Assembly (NCBI RefSeq): GCF_014652835.1
Contig: NZ_BMZO01000001.1
Coordinates: 310,001 to 374,000 of the forward strand
From: Limoniibacter endophyticus
GTDB lineage: Bacteria > Pseudomonadota > Alphaproteobacteria > Rhizobiales > Rhizobiaceae
Length of the DNA: 64,000 nucleotides
Direction of reading: 5' to 3'
The notes below the pieces were generated by a model. That model was not told the DNA's origin, searched no databases, and saw nothing but the letters and a program-made list of their open reading frames with translations. Of the stretch, positions 1 to 9,361 are shown piece after piece. Each line of letters opens with the position of its first letter. Positions within the stretch are counted from its first letter, which is position 1. The position numbers and the translations under genes were made by a program.

Positions 1-293
1 CTACCGTATCTTCCATGATTTTCCTATGTACCTCGGATCACATGATCCGGGAGCCATTTTGCTCCTGTTGCAACCGGATTTGCGCGGACGCACATCCCGT
101 TAGCTGCCGGTGTCTACAGTTATTCAAACGGTTTGGCAATTCACGTTTTAGGCTAATTCGCGGCACATTTCGACATGCCTGCCATGCGGTTAATAGGCTA
201 GATTTAATAAAATCAGTAGTTTGCGACTCCGTTTTTTTTTAGTACTTCGTCAACACATGGGGCAATTTCTGGACGATTAGCGGACAAGGCAGC
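1..293. other. gene-free left edge
   Basis: No credible gene seen. A 75-codon open frame at 15-242 (plus) has no recognisable domain, no good ribosome binding site and a cysteine/histidine-rich composition unlike the neighbours. The stretch is more AT-rich than the genes around it, with a run of T near 231-240, and probably holds the promoter of the DUF599 gene. No clear -35/-10 pair could be fixed. Confidence 0.4.
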
Positions 294-1061
294 ATGCGCG
301 ACCTGGTACATTTCACATGGATCGACTATCTCGCCATCCTCTATTTTGTCGGCATATGGATGTTGTTTAGCATCGCGGCCAACGGCGGCGTGGTCAGGCG
401 AAAGTCCCTGTCCGCCTACATGAACCAGCAAAGACGGCTGTGGATGCAGACCCTCGCGCATCGTGACTTGCGCATGATCGACACCTCCATCATGGCCAGT
501 CTTCAACAAGGAACCGCCTTTTTCGCGTCGAGCGCTCTCATCGCCATTGGCGGCTGCTTTGCCCTGCTGGGTGCACCGGACCGGGTCATGGCCGTGCTTT
601 CCGATTTGCCGGTTACGTCGCAAGCACTACGGGTAACGTTCGAGATCAAGGTTATCGGCCTGATTTTGGTCCTCGCCTTCGCCTTTTTCAAGTTCACCTG
701 GTCTTACCGTCTGTTCAATTACTGCGCGATTCTGATCGGTGCGGTTCCCGTCATGTCTGTCCGCCATTCCGATCCGGAGAAGATGGATCGTGCCGTCGAG
801 CGCGCAGCACAGGTCAATATCATCGCGGGAAAACATTTTAACGAGGGCCTGCGCGCAATCTTCTTCTCGATCGGCTATCTCGGCTGGTTCGTGAACGGCT
901 GGATATTTTTCCTGACCTCCACGGTCCTGACGCTCGTCCTCATCAAGCGCCAGTTTTTCTCGTCAGCCCGTTTGGCCGTCATGGACGAGCTTGATGAAGC
1001 GAAGGCACCTCCAGCTCAAGGAGCAGGGAGCAGGTCGGACGTGCGTCCTGAAAATCTGTAG
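294..1061 (+). CDS. DUF599 family integral membrane protein
   Basis: Membrane protein of 255 residues that resembles the DUF599 family, whose function is not known. Hydrophobic segments lie at about residues 10-29, 73-94, 117-153 and 187-217, separated by a basic loop near 35-60. The C-terminal 30 residues are hydrophilic and probably cytoplasmic. The last 46 bp overlap the 3' end of the convergent DUF218 gene, so the two terminators must lie inside each other's coding sequence. Start chosen at the first ATG that precedes the first membrane segment. Family call moderately sure; no role is claimed. Confidence 0.75.
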   Translation: MRDLVHFTWIDYLAILYFVGIWMLFSIAANGGVVRRKSLSAYMNQQRRLWMQTLAHRDLRMIDTSIMASLQQGTAFFASSALIAIGGCFALLGAPDRVMAVLSDLPVTSQALRVTFEIKVIGLILVLAFAFFKFTWSYRLFNYCAILIGAVPVMSVRHSDPEKMDRAVERAAQVNIIAGKHFNEGLRAIFFSIGYLGWFVNGWIFFLTSTVLTLVLIKRQFFSSARLAVMDELDEAKAPPAQGAGSRSDVRPENL

Positions 1062-1813
1062 ACGACAAGCCCAATCCATTCGCGAATGCCGAGATTGAGC
1101 TTGGCGATGTTGTCATTCGTATTATCTCGAAAGAAGCCCACGCCTTCCGCTCCGCTCGTACGATAATCGACCGGCCACGCGATCACGTCGAAGCCGACCT
1201 GCCTAAACAGTGCGACCGACCGGGGCATATGGAATGCCGACGTAATCAAGAGCCATTTCTGACCGGGCTGCGGCCTCGCGACAGCCTTTGAGAAAACAGC
1301 GTTTTCATGCGTGTTTCGCGACTTGTTTTCCGGCACGAGACGCTCACGATCAACACCAAGCAGAGTTAGAAGCCGCAGCGCGGTATCCGCGTCGCCCTCT
1401 CCTTCGAGGACGAGTTCCCCGTTTCCACCGGAAATAATGATTGGCACATCGGGAAACTGCCGCGCCAGGATGGCCGTCTCGACGAAACGGTCGCCAGCAC
1501 TGTTGAGATCGTGCGTTCCACGCGTCAGATTGATCGCGCCCTCCATACCACCACCGAGAACGATGATTCCGGCGATCCGACCAATCGATGCAGCCTCGGG
1601 ACGAGGAAAATGATCTTCCAGAGGTATCAGAAGCATGCTGCCCAGCGAACTCCAGGCTGCAAGGATCAGTATCAGGATTCCTCCCGCTGCGAAGCTCGTC
1701 GAGATTTTTACGAAACGCGTGAACCTCAGCGCGAAGCCAAGAGCCAAAAACAGGATGGTAAGATTAATGGGATGGAGAAAGAAGCCAACGATTTTCGAAA
1801 CGATGAAAAACAT
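1016..1813 (-). CDS. YdcF/DUF218 (ElyC-like) membrane protein
   Basis: Protein of 265 residues with two N-terminal membrane segments (about 4-30 and 40-62) followed by a DUF218 domain. The domain shows the usual landmarks: IVLGGG at 84-89, SGG at 128-130, SRNTHENA at 165-172 and TSAFHMPR at 191-198, then a conserved helix near 241-253. Members such as E. coli ElyC/YdcF act at the envelope; ElyC affects peptidoglycan/lipid carrier metabolism, but the biochemical activity is unsettled. It overlaps the convergent DUF599 gene by 46 bp. gatA lies just upstream on the same strand with an 18-bp gap, so it may be the distal gene of the gatC-GNAT-gatA unit. Confidence 0.85.
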   Translation of the reverse strand: MFFIVSKIVGFFLHPINLTILFLALGFALRFTRFVKISTSFAAGGILILILAAWSSLGSMLLIPLEDHFPRPEAASIGRIAGIIVLGGGMEGAINLTRGTHDLNSAGDRFVETAILARQFPDVPIIISGGNGELVLEGEGDADTALRLLTLLGVDRERLVPENKSRNTHENAVFSKAVARPQPGQKWLLITSAFHMPRSVALFRQVGFDVIAWPVDYRTSGAEGVGFFRDNTNDNIAKLNLGIREWIGLVVYRFSGRTSDLLPAP

Positions 1814-1831
1814 CGGCTTCCTTTCAAACGA

Positions 1832-3313
1832 TTACCACCAACGCTGTGGCTTGAACGTGCCAGCAGCATGCTCGATCGCATGTGCCGCCTTGAACAGCGT
1901 CTCTTCCTCGAAAGGGCGCCCGATCAGCTGCAAACCGAGCGGTAACCCCTCTGCGCTCAGTCCGGCGGGAACCGAAATACCCGGTAGGCCGGCCATATTG
2001 AGCGTTACGCTGAAGACGTCATTAAGATACATCTTCACCGGATCGGCCTTGAGGGCTTTGTCGCCGATCTTGAAGGCAGCGGAAGGTGTAATCGGCGCCA
2101 GGATTGCGTCGACGCCAGCGTCGAAGCACTGTTCGAAGTCGCGACGGATCAGTGTGCGAACTTTTTGGGCCTTCAGATAATAAGCGTCGTAATAGCCCGC
2201 CGAAAGTACATAGGTGCCGATGAGGATACGGCGCTTCACCTCTGTGCCGAAACCAGCCGCACGGGTGTTTTCATACATCTCGGCAATGTCCTTGCCCGGC
2301 ACGCGCAAACCGTAGCGAACGCCATCGTAGCGAGCGAGATTTGATGACGCTTCGGCCGGGGCGACGATATAATATGCAGGCAACGCATATTTCGTGTGCG
2401 GAAGCGAGATATCCACGATCTCCGCACCAGCGTCCTTCAACCAGGCGATGCCCTTCTGCCACAGAGCCTCTATCTCTTCCGGCATGTCATCAACGCGATA
2501 TTCACGCGGAATGCCGATCTTCATGCCCTTGACTGATTGTCCGAGGGCAGCCTCATAATCAGGCACGGCGACATCGGCGCTGGTCGTGTCCTTTTCATCG
2601 TAGGACGCCATCGATCTGAGCATGATCGCGGCGTCGCGTACGTCACGCGTGATCGGGCCTGCCTGATCGAGTGATGATGCGTAGGCAGCCACGCCCCAGC
2701 GCGAGCAGCGCCCATAGGTAGGCTTGATGCCGACGGTGCCGGTAAAGGCAGCCGGTTGGCGAATCGAACCTCCCGTGTCGGTTGCGGTGGCCCCGGCGCA
2801 AATCTGTGCGGCAACCGCCGCCGCCGAACCACCAGACGAGCCGCCCGGCACGCGATCATCTGCCTCACCGGTCGCGCGCCACGGGTTTTTCACGGCGCCA
2901 TAATAGGACGTCTCGTTGGAAGAACCCATCGCGAACTCATCCATATTGAGCTTGCCGAGCATGACGGCGCCATCGGCCCATAGATTTGCCGTCACGGTCG
3001 ATTCATAGGTCGGCTTGAAGCCGTCAAGCACATGCGAACACGCCTGCATATGCACGCCCTTAGTTGCGAAGAGATCCTTCACGCCCAGCGGAATGCCTTC
3101 CAGAGCGCCCGCTTCGCCCTTTCCAAGACGGGCATCGGAAGCCCTCGCCATATCCCGGGCCTGATCGTGAGTCACGGCAACATACGCGTTGACTGTCGGA
3201 TTCGCGGCATCGATGGCTGCAAGATAGGCGTCCGTCAGCTCGACCGCGGAAAATTCCTTTGCACGCAGCTTCTCGCGAGCTTCGGCGATTGTCAGATTGG
3301 TCAGTTCGGTCAT
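1832..3313 (-). CDS. gatA: Asp-tRNA(Asn)/Glu-tRNA(Gln) amidotransferase subunit A
   Basis: Amidase subunit of the GatCAB complex, which turns mischarged Glu-tRNA(Gln) and/or Asp-tRNA(Asn) into the correct amide. The product is 493 residues, a normal length. The amidase-signature triad is visible: Lys79 in GVKD, the cis-Ser near 159 in [11 protein letters not shown] and Ser183 in [10 protein letters not shown]. The open frame runs 20 codons further upstream, but the conserved N-terminus ([16 protein letters not shown]) begins at 3313, which keeps it clear of the preceding GNAT gene. It lies downstream of gatC with one GNAT gene between. gatB is not in the window. Identity is very secure. Confidence 0.98.
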   Translation of the reverse strand: MTELTNLTIAEAREKLRAKEFSAVELTDAYLAAIDAANPTVNAYVAVTHDQARDMARASDARLGKGEAGALEGIPLGVKDLFATKGVHMQACSHVLDGFKPTYESTVTANLWADGAVMLGKLNMDEFAMGSSNETSYYGAVKNPWRATGEADDRVPGGSSGGSAAAVAAQICAGATATDTGGSIRQPAAFTGTVGIKPTYGRCSRWGVAAYASSLDQAGPITRDVRDAAIMLRSMASYDEKDTTSADVAVPDYEAALGQSVKGMKIGIPREYRVDDMPEEIEALWQKGIAWLKDAGAEIVDISLPHTKYALPAYYIVAPAEASSNLARYDGVRYGLRVPGKDIAEMYENTRAAGFGTEVKRRILIGTYVLSAGYYDAYYLKAQKVRTLIRRDFEQCFDAGVDAILAPITPSAAFKIGDKALKADPVKMYLNDVFSVTLNMAGLPGISVPAGLSAEGLPLGLQLIGRPFEEETLFKAAHAIEHAAGTFKPQRWW

Positions 3314-3324
3314 CGTTTTTCCAG

Positions 3325-3798
3325 TCAGGCTGCGGCTTGGTTCGTCAGTCGCTTTTCGTAGAAGACGGACCACTCAGAGTCCGGATAGTCAAGAACGGCA
3401 CCGCATCGCGTAAACCCGGCACGTTCGTAAACGCGCCATGCTGCGGAATGCTGATTGCCGGTTTCAAGAACGAGATGGCTCAACCGCTTGTCGCGGGCCA
3501 ATGATTCGATGCGATCAATGATCCGCCCGCCAATGGCCCGCCCCCGATAATCCGGACGAGTATACATGCGTTTGACCTCGCCAATGCCGCGGTCGTGAAC
3601 GCGAAGCGCTCCACAGGCCACGGCCTTGCCTTCGTCGCGTGCGATCAACACGGTCGTTTTTGCATCAGCCATCTGTTCGACGGTCATGTGGAAGCAGAAC
3701 TCCGGCGGCGAAAGCTTGAGAAGTACGGCATTCAGCTCGGAAACGAGCGCGCGCACGTCATCCTGCAAAGGCGATTCGATATTGATCGCAATCGCCAT
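3325..3798 (-). CDS. GNAT N-acetyltransferase between gatC and gatA
   Basis: Acetyltransferase of 157 residues. The acetyl-CoA loop RGRAIGG sits at about 85-91 after the VKRMY strand (76-80), and YERAGF at 124-129 is the usual motif near the C-terminus. The substrate cannot be told from sequence. The longer open frame would overlap gatC; the ATG at 3798 follows the gatC stop by one base, so the pair is probably translationally coupled, and gatA starts 12 bp after this gene ends. The tight packing implies constant co-expression with the tRNA amidotransferase, but a direct functional link is only inference. Confidence 0.88.
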   Translation of the reverse strand: MAIAINIESPLQDDVRALVSELNAVLLKLSPPEFCFHMTVEQMADAKTTVLIARDEGKAVACGALRVHDRGIGEVKRMYTRPDYRGRAIGGRIIDRIESLARDKRLSHLVLETGNQHSAAWRVYERAGFTRCGAVLDYPDSEWSVFYEKRLTNQAAA

Positions 3799-3799
3799 C

Positions 3800-4087
3800 T
3801 CACTCCACCACTTTAGGAACCAGGAAGAACCCGGCGTCGGAGGCCGGCGCGTTGGCGACGATGTCGCTTTGGCGATCACCATCCGTGACTGCATCCTGAC
3901 GCTTTTTCATGACCATCGGAAGAACCGACGTCATAGGCTCTACATCAGTAACATCGACTTCATCGAGCTGCTCGACGAAGCCTAAAATGCCATTGAGATC
4001 GGCAGTCATTTTTTCTGCCTCCTCATCGCTGATGGCGATGCGGGCAAGATGCGAGACGCGTTTAACGGTGTTGATATCGACAGACAT
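3800..4087 (-). CDS. gatC: Asp-tRNA(Asn)/Glu-tRNA(Gln) amidotransferase subunit C
   Basis: Small subunit (95 residues) of GatCAB that wraps and stabilises GatA. The N-terminal helix with [13 protein letters not shown], the central [11 protein letters not shown] helix and the later TSVLPM segment are typical of GatC. The start is at 4087; the open frame extends 22 codons upstream but those residues do not look like GatC. It is first gene of the gatC-GNAT-gatA unit. Its stop codon lies one base before the ATG of the GNAT gene. Promoter not located; the upstream neighbour on the same strand is the UPF0173 hydrolase, which ends at 4182. Confidence 0.96.
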   Translation of the reverse strand: MSVDINTVKRVSHLARIAISDEEAEKMTADLNGILGFVEQLDEVDVTDVEPMTSVLPMVMKKRQDAVTDGDRQSDIVANAPASDAGFFLVPKVVE

Positions 4088-4181
4088 TGCTTCTCCGGAG
4101 GTACCGGTCCTTGATTCGTCTTGGGCTATAGCTGCGATGGCGCGTATGCGCAATCGCCGGAACCCGAGGCATTGTGTTCAA

Positions 4182-4895
4182 TCACAGTTCGAAGGCATCC
4201 CCGATCGTGGGAACAAGCACTCTCGTCTGCTTTTTCCCCTCCTGCATGCTGGATACGAACTTGTCGGCATTCTGGTCGATGATCGGGAATGTCCCATAGT
4301 GACAAGGAATAACCGTCTCGAAGTCGAAGAACCGCTGACAGGCAAGTGCTGCGACGGCGCCGCCCATGGTAAAGCGGTCGCCAATGGGCACCAGACCGAT
4401 CTGCGGCTGATGCAGTTCGTTGATCAGCGCCATGTCACCGAAAATGTCAGTATCGCCCATGTGATAGACGGTCTTGTCTTCCGCAAAATGCAATACGAGA
4501 CCAGCCGGATTGCCTAGATATACGTTTGTGCCGTCGTCGTTCGGAAAGGACGACGAATGCAGGGCATTGACGAAGGTCGTCGTGAATCCACCGCAATCGA
4601 CGGTGCCACCGTGATTACCCGGATTGATGCGATCCTTGTCCGCCCCTTTTCCGACGAGGAAATTGCATAGTTCGAAATTGGCAACCAGTGTGGCTTTGGT
4701 ATTATGCAGAATATCGAGGCTGTCACCGACGTGGTCCATATGGCCGTGGGTCAACAGAACATGTGTTGCGCCTTGCGCTGCCTGTCTCCAGCCGCCATTC
4801 CAGGTGGAATTTCCAGAAAGAAAGGGGTCGATCAGGATGACATTTTCGCCCGCTTCGATGCGAAAGGCGGAATGGCCGAACCAGGTCAGTTTCAT
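4182..4895 (-). CDS. UPF0173 metallo-beta-lactamase-fold hydrolase
   Basis: Metal-dependent hydrolase of 237 residues in the UPF0173 family (metallo-beta-lactamase fold). The zinc motif THGHMDH lies at about 49-55, with further ligand-type residues in GDTDIFGD and IPCHYGTFP. The family usually starts MKLTWxGHSAF, which puts the start at 4895; an ATG four codons earlier is possible. The substrate is unknown; relatives are soluble cytosolic enzymes. It is transcribed divergently from ruvX across a 120-bp gap. Family call very sure, substrate not assignable. Confidence 0.93.
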   Translation of the reverse strand: MKLTWFGHSAFRIEAGENVILIDPFLSGNSTWNGGWRQAAQGATHVLLTHGHMDHVGDSLDILHNTKATLVANFELCNFLVGKGADKDRINPGNHGGTVDCGGFTTTFVNALHSSSFPNDDGTNVYLGNPAGLVLHFAEDKTVYHMGDTDIFGDMALINELHQPQIGLVPIGDRFTMGGAVAALACQRFFDFETVIPCHYGTFPIIDQNADKFVSSMQEGKKQTRVLVPTIGDAFEL

Positions 4896-5015
4896 GTTGC
4901 GCTCCATTTAACGGCACCCCGCGTCATTTATATCGCGCCAAGGTCGCCGTAACCCGTTAAAGATGCTCGAGCTGGAACATAAGCACCACGCTTCAAGAGT
5001 CAAAGGTAAGATACA

Positions 5016-5495
5016 GTGCCCGTCGTCACCATCGAAGAACTCGCGCAAACCCTCGAAGCCGGTAAAACTCTCGTGGGTCTCGATCTCGGTGAAAAAACAC
5101 TGGGCCTGTCCGTCTCCGATGCTATGCTTGCCTTGGCCCATCCTCGTCCACTCATCCGCCGCGTCAAATTCACCAAGGATGCCGAGCAACTTATTGCGCT
5201 CATCGACAAGGAAAATATCGGCGGTATCGTCATGGGCCTTCCGGTAAATATGGACGGAACGAGCGGACCACGTGTGCAGGCCAGCAAGGCATTCATCCGT
5301 AATTTCGCAAAGCTGCGCGACCTGCCTGTCCTTTTCTGGGACGAGCGACTTTCTACCGTCGCCGCGGAACGCGCGCTTCTGGAGATGGATGTCTCCCGTG
5401 CCAAGCGTTCACAGCGCATCGACTCCGCTGCTGCAACCTTCATTCTGCAAGGCGTTCTGGATCGTTTGGCTGCTATCATGGCAGACCAGGAGTAA
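5016..5495 (+). CDS. ruvX: putative Holliday junction resolvase RuvX (YqgF)
   Basis: RNase H-fold protein of 159 residues. The first motif [15 protein letters not shown] (21-35) supplies the catalytic Asp, FWDERLST the Glu, and [11 protein letters not shown] the last Asp, as in YqgF/RuvX proteins implicated in 16S rRNA 5' processing and Holliday junction resolution. The start codon is GTG at 5016 with AAGGT about 10 bp upstream. A 6-bp inverted repeat at 5549-5567 follows the gene and might help end transcription, though it lacks a clean T-run. Length is normal for alphaproteobacteria. Confidence 0.95.
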   Translation: MPVVTIEELAQTLEAGKTLVGLDLGEKTLGLSVSDAMLALAHPRPLIRRVKFTKDAEQLIALIDKENIGGIVMGLPVNMDGTSGPRVQASKAFIRNFAKLRDLPVLFWDERLSTVAAERALLEMDVSRAKRSQRIDSAAATFILQGVLDRLAAIMADQE

Positions 5496-5548
5496 CAGCC
5501 GTTTCGGTTCCAGTTTGTCGGTTCCCAAGTATTTCCCACCATTTTCAA

Positions 5549-5567
5549 GTGCAGACCCGAACTGCAC
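5549..5567. other. short inverted repeat after ruvX
   Basis: GTGCAG (5549-5554) and CTGCAC (5562-5567) can pair across a 7-base loop. An AT-rich stretch follows but there is no uninterrupted T-run, so it is a weak terminator candidate or an operator for the AEC transporter gene downstream. Confidence 0.3.
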
Positions 5568-5616
5568 AATTCATTTAATTACAAAAAATTTTTAGTTTCT
5601 AATTTTCGGCTAGAAC

Positions 5617-6555
5617 ATGAATGTTATTTTTGACACGATCATCCCGATCTTTCTCATCATTATAGGCGGTAACATTCTGCGCCGATCTCCGCTGATCGAC
5701 AGCGCGGGCTGGTCTGCAATCGAAGAGCTCGCCTACTGGATTCTCTATCCCGCGCTGACCTTTATCGTCATCATGCGGGCTGACTTCGAGGCAATACAGT
5801 TCACTGCAATCGCAGTCCCATTCGCGATGGCGCTGGCAGCAATTTGTGTGATCATGCTTTGCACACTCCTGCTCCTGCAACGCATGCGCCTTATCGCGCC
5901 GTGGGAGTTTTCGTCCGTTTTTCAGAGCGCCATTCACTGGAATGGCTACATCTCGGTGGTAATCGCCGGCAAGATGTTCGGAGAACACGGCCTAAGCATC
6001 ATGGTTTTCATCGTCGCGCTCTTCATGCTTCCTCTTAACGGCATCGTGGCTCTCGTCACTGTGATGCACGCTGATGAACCAAAACCGAAAATGGATATTC
6101 TGCGGTTCCTGCGTGGAAACCCGGTTCTGCTGGCCGCGTTTGCCGCGCTGGCATGTCGGGCATCGGGTTTGTCGGTTCCGTCCTCAATTCATGCGGGCCT
6201 TGATCTTCTTGGTCGCGCTGCCTTTGGTGTCGGGCTTCTCAGCGTCGGAGCCAGCATCAAGATCACGAGACTATGGTCTGTCCGCTTTCCGCTTTGGTTT
6301 CCCATTCTGGTAAAGCTTCTGGTATTTCCTGTGCTGATGATGGCAGTCGCGATCGTCACCGGCGTCAAGAGCGACAACCTGATCTACCTGACCCTTTGCG
6401 TCGCTGTTCCGGCGACGACGCACGGATATCTCCTGGCGCGACAGCTGGGCGGTGACGCGCAGCTTTACGCCGTCATCACTGCGTGGCAGACCGCGCTTTC
6501 TTTCATCACGATTCCGTTGATGCTTTGGTGTGCCACTCAACTCGCGGGCGGATAG
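5617..6555 (+). CDS. AEC (auxin efflux carrier) family transporter
   Basis: Membrane transporter of 312 residues with about ten hydrophobic segments, beginning with the N-terminal helix IIPIFLIIIGGNILRR (about 8-24) that is typical of the AEC family. The family exports or exchanges organic acids such as malate or malonate in bacteria, but the substrate cannot be read here. The last 19 bp overlap the convergent aidB-like gene. The promoter probably lies in the AT-rich gap 5568-5616. The ribosome binding site is weak. Family call is good; substrate unknown. Confidence 0.9.
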   Translation: MNVIFDTIIPIFLIIIGGNILRRSPLIDSAGWSAIEELAYWILYPALTFIVIMRADFEAIQFTAIAVPFAMALAAICVIMLCTLLLLQRMRLIAPWEFSSVFQSAIHWNGYISVVIAGKMFGEHGLSIMVFIVALFMLPLNGIVALVTVMHADEPKPKMDILRFLRGNPVLLAAFAALACRASGLSVPSSIHAGLDLLGRAAFGVGLLSVGASIKITRLWSVRFPLWFPILVKLLVFPVLMMAVAIVTGVKSDNLIYLTLCVAVPATTHGYLLARQLGGDAQLYAVITAWQTALSFITIPLMLWCATQLAGG

Positions 6556-8165
6556 AGGCTATCGATGATAGCGCGGCAATTATGACGCCCGTCAAGCATG
6601 CCATAGGTCGAGCGCCATTGCCCGGCTAGGCGGCTCTCAATGAAGGCGTCCGCTATCTGGCCGGATTGCAGCCTGCGCAGCTCCGCAGCCGCTGCCGAAA
6701 GTGCAAGCTGCTCGCTCAGAAGGCGGGCAGCACCCTCGTCATTATGCGCAACCTGAACGGCCGCGCGCAGTACCTTTACCGTGCCTGATCCGGAATTGCC
6801 GAGATCACGTTCGATGATCTCCATCACATTGTCGAAGAGTGCCGGACCACGTTGCAATACACGCAGGACGTCAAGAGCCATGACATTGCCTGAGCCTTCC
6901 CAGATCGCGTTGACCGGAGCTTCACGGTAGTAGCGCGCCAGCGGCGCTTCCTCGACATAGCCATTGCCCCCGAGGCACTCCATCGTTTCGTAAAGCAGCG
7001 CCGGGGCCATCTTGCAAACCCAATATTTTACGACAGGCGTCATGGCGCGAGCATAGGAGGCTTCCGCATAATCATCGGCAGCATAGTCGAAAGCACGTGC
7101 AAGCCGCAGGGAAAGTGCCGTCGCAGCTGCAACATCGAGTGCCATATCGGCCAGAACGCGCTGCATCAGCGGCTGGTCGATCAACGCCTCGCCGCCGACC
7201 TTGCGATGACGCGCATGATGCACCGCTTCGGCCATACCTGCACGCATCAGCGCCGCAGAGGCCACTGCGCAATCAAGACGCGTCAGCGTCACCATGTCCA
7301 TGATGGTTTTGATACCGGCACCTGGTTCGCCAATCATCTCGCCATAGGCGCCCGTAATCTCAACCTCGGAAGAGGCATTCGAGCGATTGCCTAGCTTGTC
7401 CTTCAGACGGATCAGACTAAGACCGTTGGCATCACCATTGCTCAAAATGCGCGGGACGAGAAAACATGAAAGCCCCTCATCCGCTTGCGCCAGCATTAAA
7501 AATGCATCCGACATCGGCGCTGACAAAAACCACTTGTGGCCATCCAGCCGATAAATACCATTGCCCGCATGTGCAGCGCTCGTCGTATTGGCCTTGACGT
7601 CGGTTCCACCCTGCTTTTCCGTCATGCCCATGCCCAGGGTGAGGCCGTTCTTTTCCACCGGCGGCTTGCGGGAATTGTCGTAGGTGCGCGTAGTGATCCG
7701 TGGTGCCCAGTCCCGGAACAGCTTGTTGTTGGCCATGAGCGCGGCAAGCGAGGCGCTGGTCATAGTCAAAGGGCAGAGATGACCGGCTTCGAGCTGGCCT
7801 GTCAGATAGAATCGCACCGCGCGTATCTGATGACGATTGCCTGCCTCTTCCGGGATATTTTCCCACATCGAACAATGCAGACCGTTGGTGATCGAGCGAC
7901 GCATCAATGCGTGGTAGGCGGGATGAAATTCCACGGCGTCGACGCGGTGACCGTAGCGATCATGGGTCCTCAGCTTTGGCGGCTCGCTGTTTGCCAGACG
8001 TGCCAGATCCTGCGCTTCGCCGCTCATGACGAAGCGACCGAGTGCGTTGAACCCCTTCTGTACAACCTGCGGAAAACCTTCTGAAAGCTGCACCATCAGC
8101 GGGTCGCTCTGCCATGCATTTGTACCGGTCAATGGCGGGGTCTGGTTGATAACCTCGTGCGTCAC
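6537..8165 (-). CDS. aidB: AidB-type acyl-CoA dehydrogenase
   Basis: Flavin-dependent acyl-CoA dehydrogenase family protein of 542 residues, essentially the length of E. coli AidB (541). AidB-like landmarks include LTMTSASLAAL near the N-terminal third, GMGMTEKQGGTDVKA, and the C-terminal ECLGGNGYVEE and PVNAIWEGSGNVMALDVLR. AidB is part of the adaptive response to alkylating agents in E. coli; its exact activity is debated. The GTG at 8165 is chosen as start because AGGATGAG lies just upstream and the 31 codons before it are not AidB-like. It converges with, and overlaps, the AEC transporter gene. No Ada gene is in the window. Confidence 0.9.
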   Translation of the reverse strand: MTHEVINQTPPLTGTNAWQSDPLMVQLSEGFPQVVQKGFNALGRFVMSGEAQDLARLANSEPPKLRTHDRYGHRVDAVEFHPAYHALMRRSITNGLHCSMWENIPEEAGNRHQIRAVRFYLTGQLEAGHLCPLTMTSASLAALMANNKLFRDWAPRITTRTYDNSRKPPVEKNGLTLGMGMTEKQGGTDVKANTTSAAHAGNGIYRLDGHKWFLSAPMSDAFLMLAQADEGLSCFLVPRILSNGDANGLSLIRLKDKLGNRSNASSEVEITGAYGEMIGEPGAGIKTIMDMVTLTRLDCAVASAALMRAGMAEAVHHARHRKVGGEALIDQPLMQRVLADMALDVAAATALSLRLARAFDYAADDYAEASYARAMTPVVKYWVCKMAPALLYETMECLGGNGYVEEAPLARYYREAPVNAIWEGSGNVMALDVLRVLQRGPALFDNVMEIIERDLGNSGSGTVKVLRAAVQVAHNDEGAARLLSEQLALSAAAAELRRLQSGQIADAFIESRLAGQWRSTYGMLDGRHNCRAIIDSLYPPAS

Positions 8166-8395
8166 CGCTTGCTCATCCTGAAATTCGATTGGAATTAACC
8201 CGATACATAGATACCAAGTTCTTAATAACTCATATTTGCAGCAGCACTCATCTACCACGCAAGCCTCAAGCTATGTATGCCATGAAGGCGACCGATCAAA
8301 GGCCCGGCTAGCAAAAGCTGAATTCGGCGTCACCAGACCTGCGCTCGGAAAGACTTGCTCCGACCACGCCTCCGGCGTAGAAGCTGCGTTTTAAG

Positions 8396-9361
8396 ATGAC
8401 ACAAAATTCTCCCTTTCCGCTCTTCGAGCATCGCCACCTGCTTGGCATTCAGGGCCTTACCCCGCCCGATATCGAAACATTGCTCGACCGCGCCGATGCC
8501 GCGGTCGCGATCTCCAGACAATCCCAGAAGAAAACCAGCGCTTTACGCGGTCGCACCCAGATAAATCTCTTCTTCGAGGCCTCCACTCGCACGCAATCCT
8601 CCTTCGAACTCGCCGGCAAACGTCTCGGCGCGGACGTCATGAACATGTCAGTGGCAAGCTCTTCAGTGAAGAAGGGAGAAACGCTGGTCGACACAGCGAC
8701 GACTTTAAACGCCATGCGTCCCGATATTCTGGTCATTCGCCACTCGTCCGCAGGTGCCGCTGCGCTGCTTTCGCAGAAGGTCGATTGTTCGGTCGTCAAT
8801 GCAGGAGACGGCGCCCACGAACATCCCACGCAAGCGCTGCTTGACGCCCTCACCATCCGCCGTGCGAAGGGTCGGATCGGCGGACTAACGGTGGCAATCT
8901 GTGGCGACGTGCTGCATTCGCGCGTCGCGCGCTCCAATATTCTTCTTCTGAACGCCATGGGTGCGCGCGTCCGTGTTGTTGCCCCCTCCACGCTTTTGCC
9001 AACCGATGTCGACCAGATGAGCGTCGAAGTCATGCAATCGATGGCGGACGGTCTCAAGGGTGCCGACGTCGTCATGGCGCTGCGTCTTCAAAGGGAGCGG
9101 ATGGCGGGCGCCTTCGTTCCTTCGATACGCGAATATGCACGCTATTACGGCCTTGACGCCGAAAAGCTGAAAGCCGCCAAGGACGATGCGCTCGTCATGC
9201 ATCCCGGTCCGATGAACCGCGGCGTCGAGATCTCCTCGGAAATTGCCGATGGTCCCCAAAGCGTTATTCAGGAGCAAGTGGAAATGGGCGTCGCCGTTCG
9301 CATGGCGGTGATGGAAGCCCTGCTCGATCCGCGCCGCGAGAACAAGGATGCCGACCGATGA
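8396..9361 (+). CDS. pyrB: aspartate carbamoyltransferase catalytic subunit
   Basis: Second step of pyrimidine synthesis: carbamoyl phosphate plus aspartate to N-carbamoyl-aspartate. The 321-residue product has the carbamoyl-phosphate site [13 protein letters not shown] (about 59-71), [12 protein letters not shown], and the aspartate-site loop MHPGPMNRG. The stop codon overlaps the ATG of the following dihydroorotase homologue by four bases (ATGA), the arrangement seen where ATCase and an inactive dihydroorotase form one complex. No pyrI is present. The 230-bp region upstream is shared with the divergent aidB gene. Confidence 0.98.
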   Translation: MTQNSPFPLFEHRHLLGIQGLTPPDIETLLDRADAAVAISRQSQKKTSALRGRTQINLFFEASTRTQSSFELAGKRLGADVMNMSVASSSVKKGETLVDTATTLNAMRPDILVIRHSSAGAAALLSQKVDCSVVNAGDGAHEHPTQALLDALTIRRAKGRIGGLTVAICGDVLHSRVARSNILLLNAMGARVRVVAPSTLLPTDVDQMSVEVMQSMADGLKGADVVMALRLQRERMAGAFVPSIREYARYYGLDAEKLKAAKDDALVMHPGPMNRGVEISSEIADGPQSVIQEQVEMGVAVRMAVMEALLDPRRENKDADR

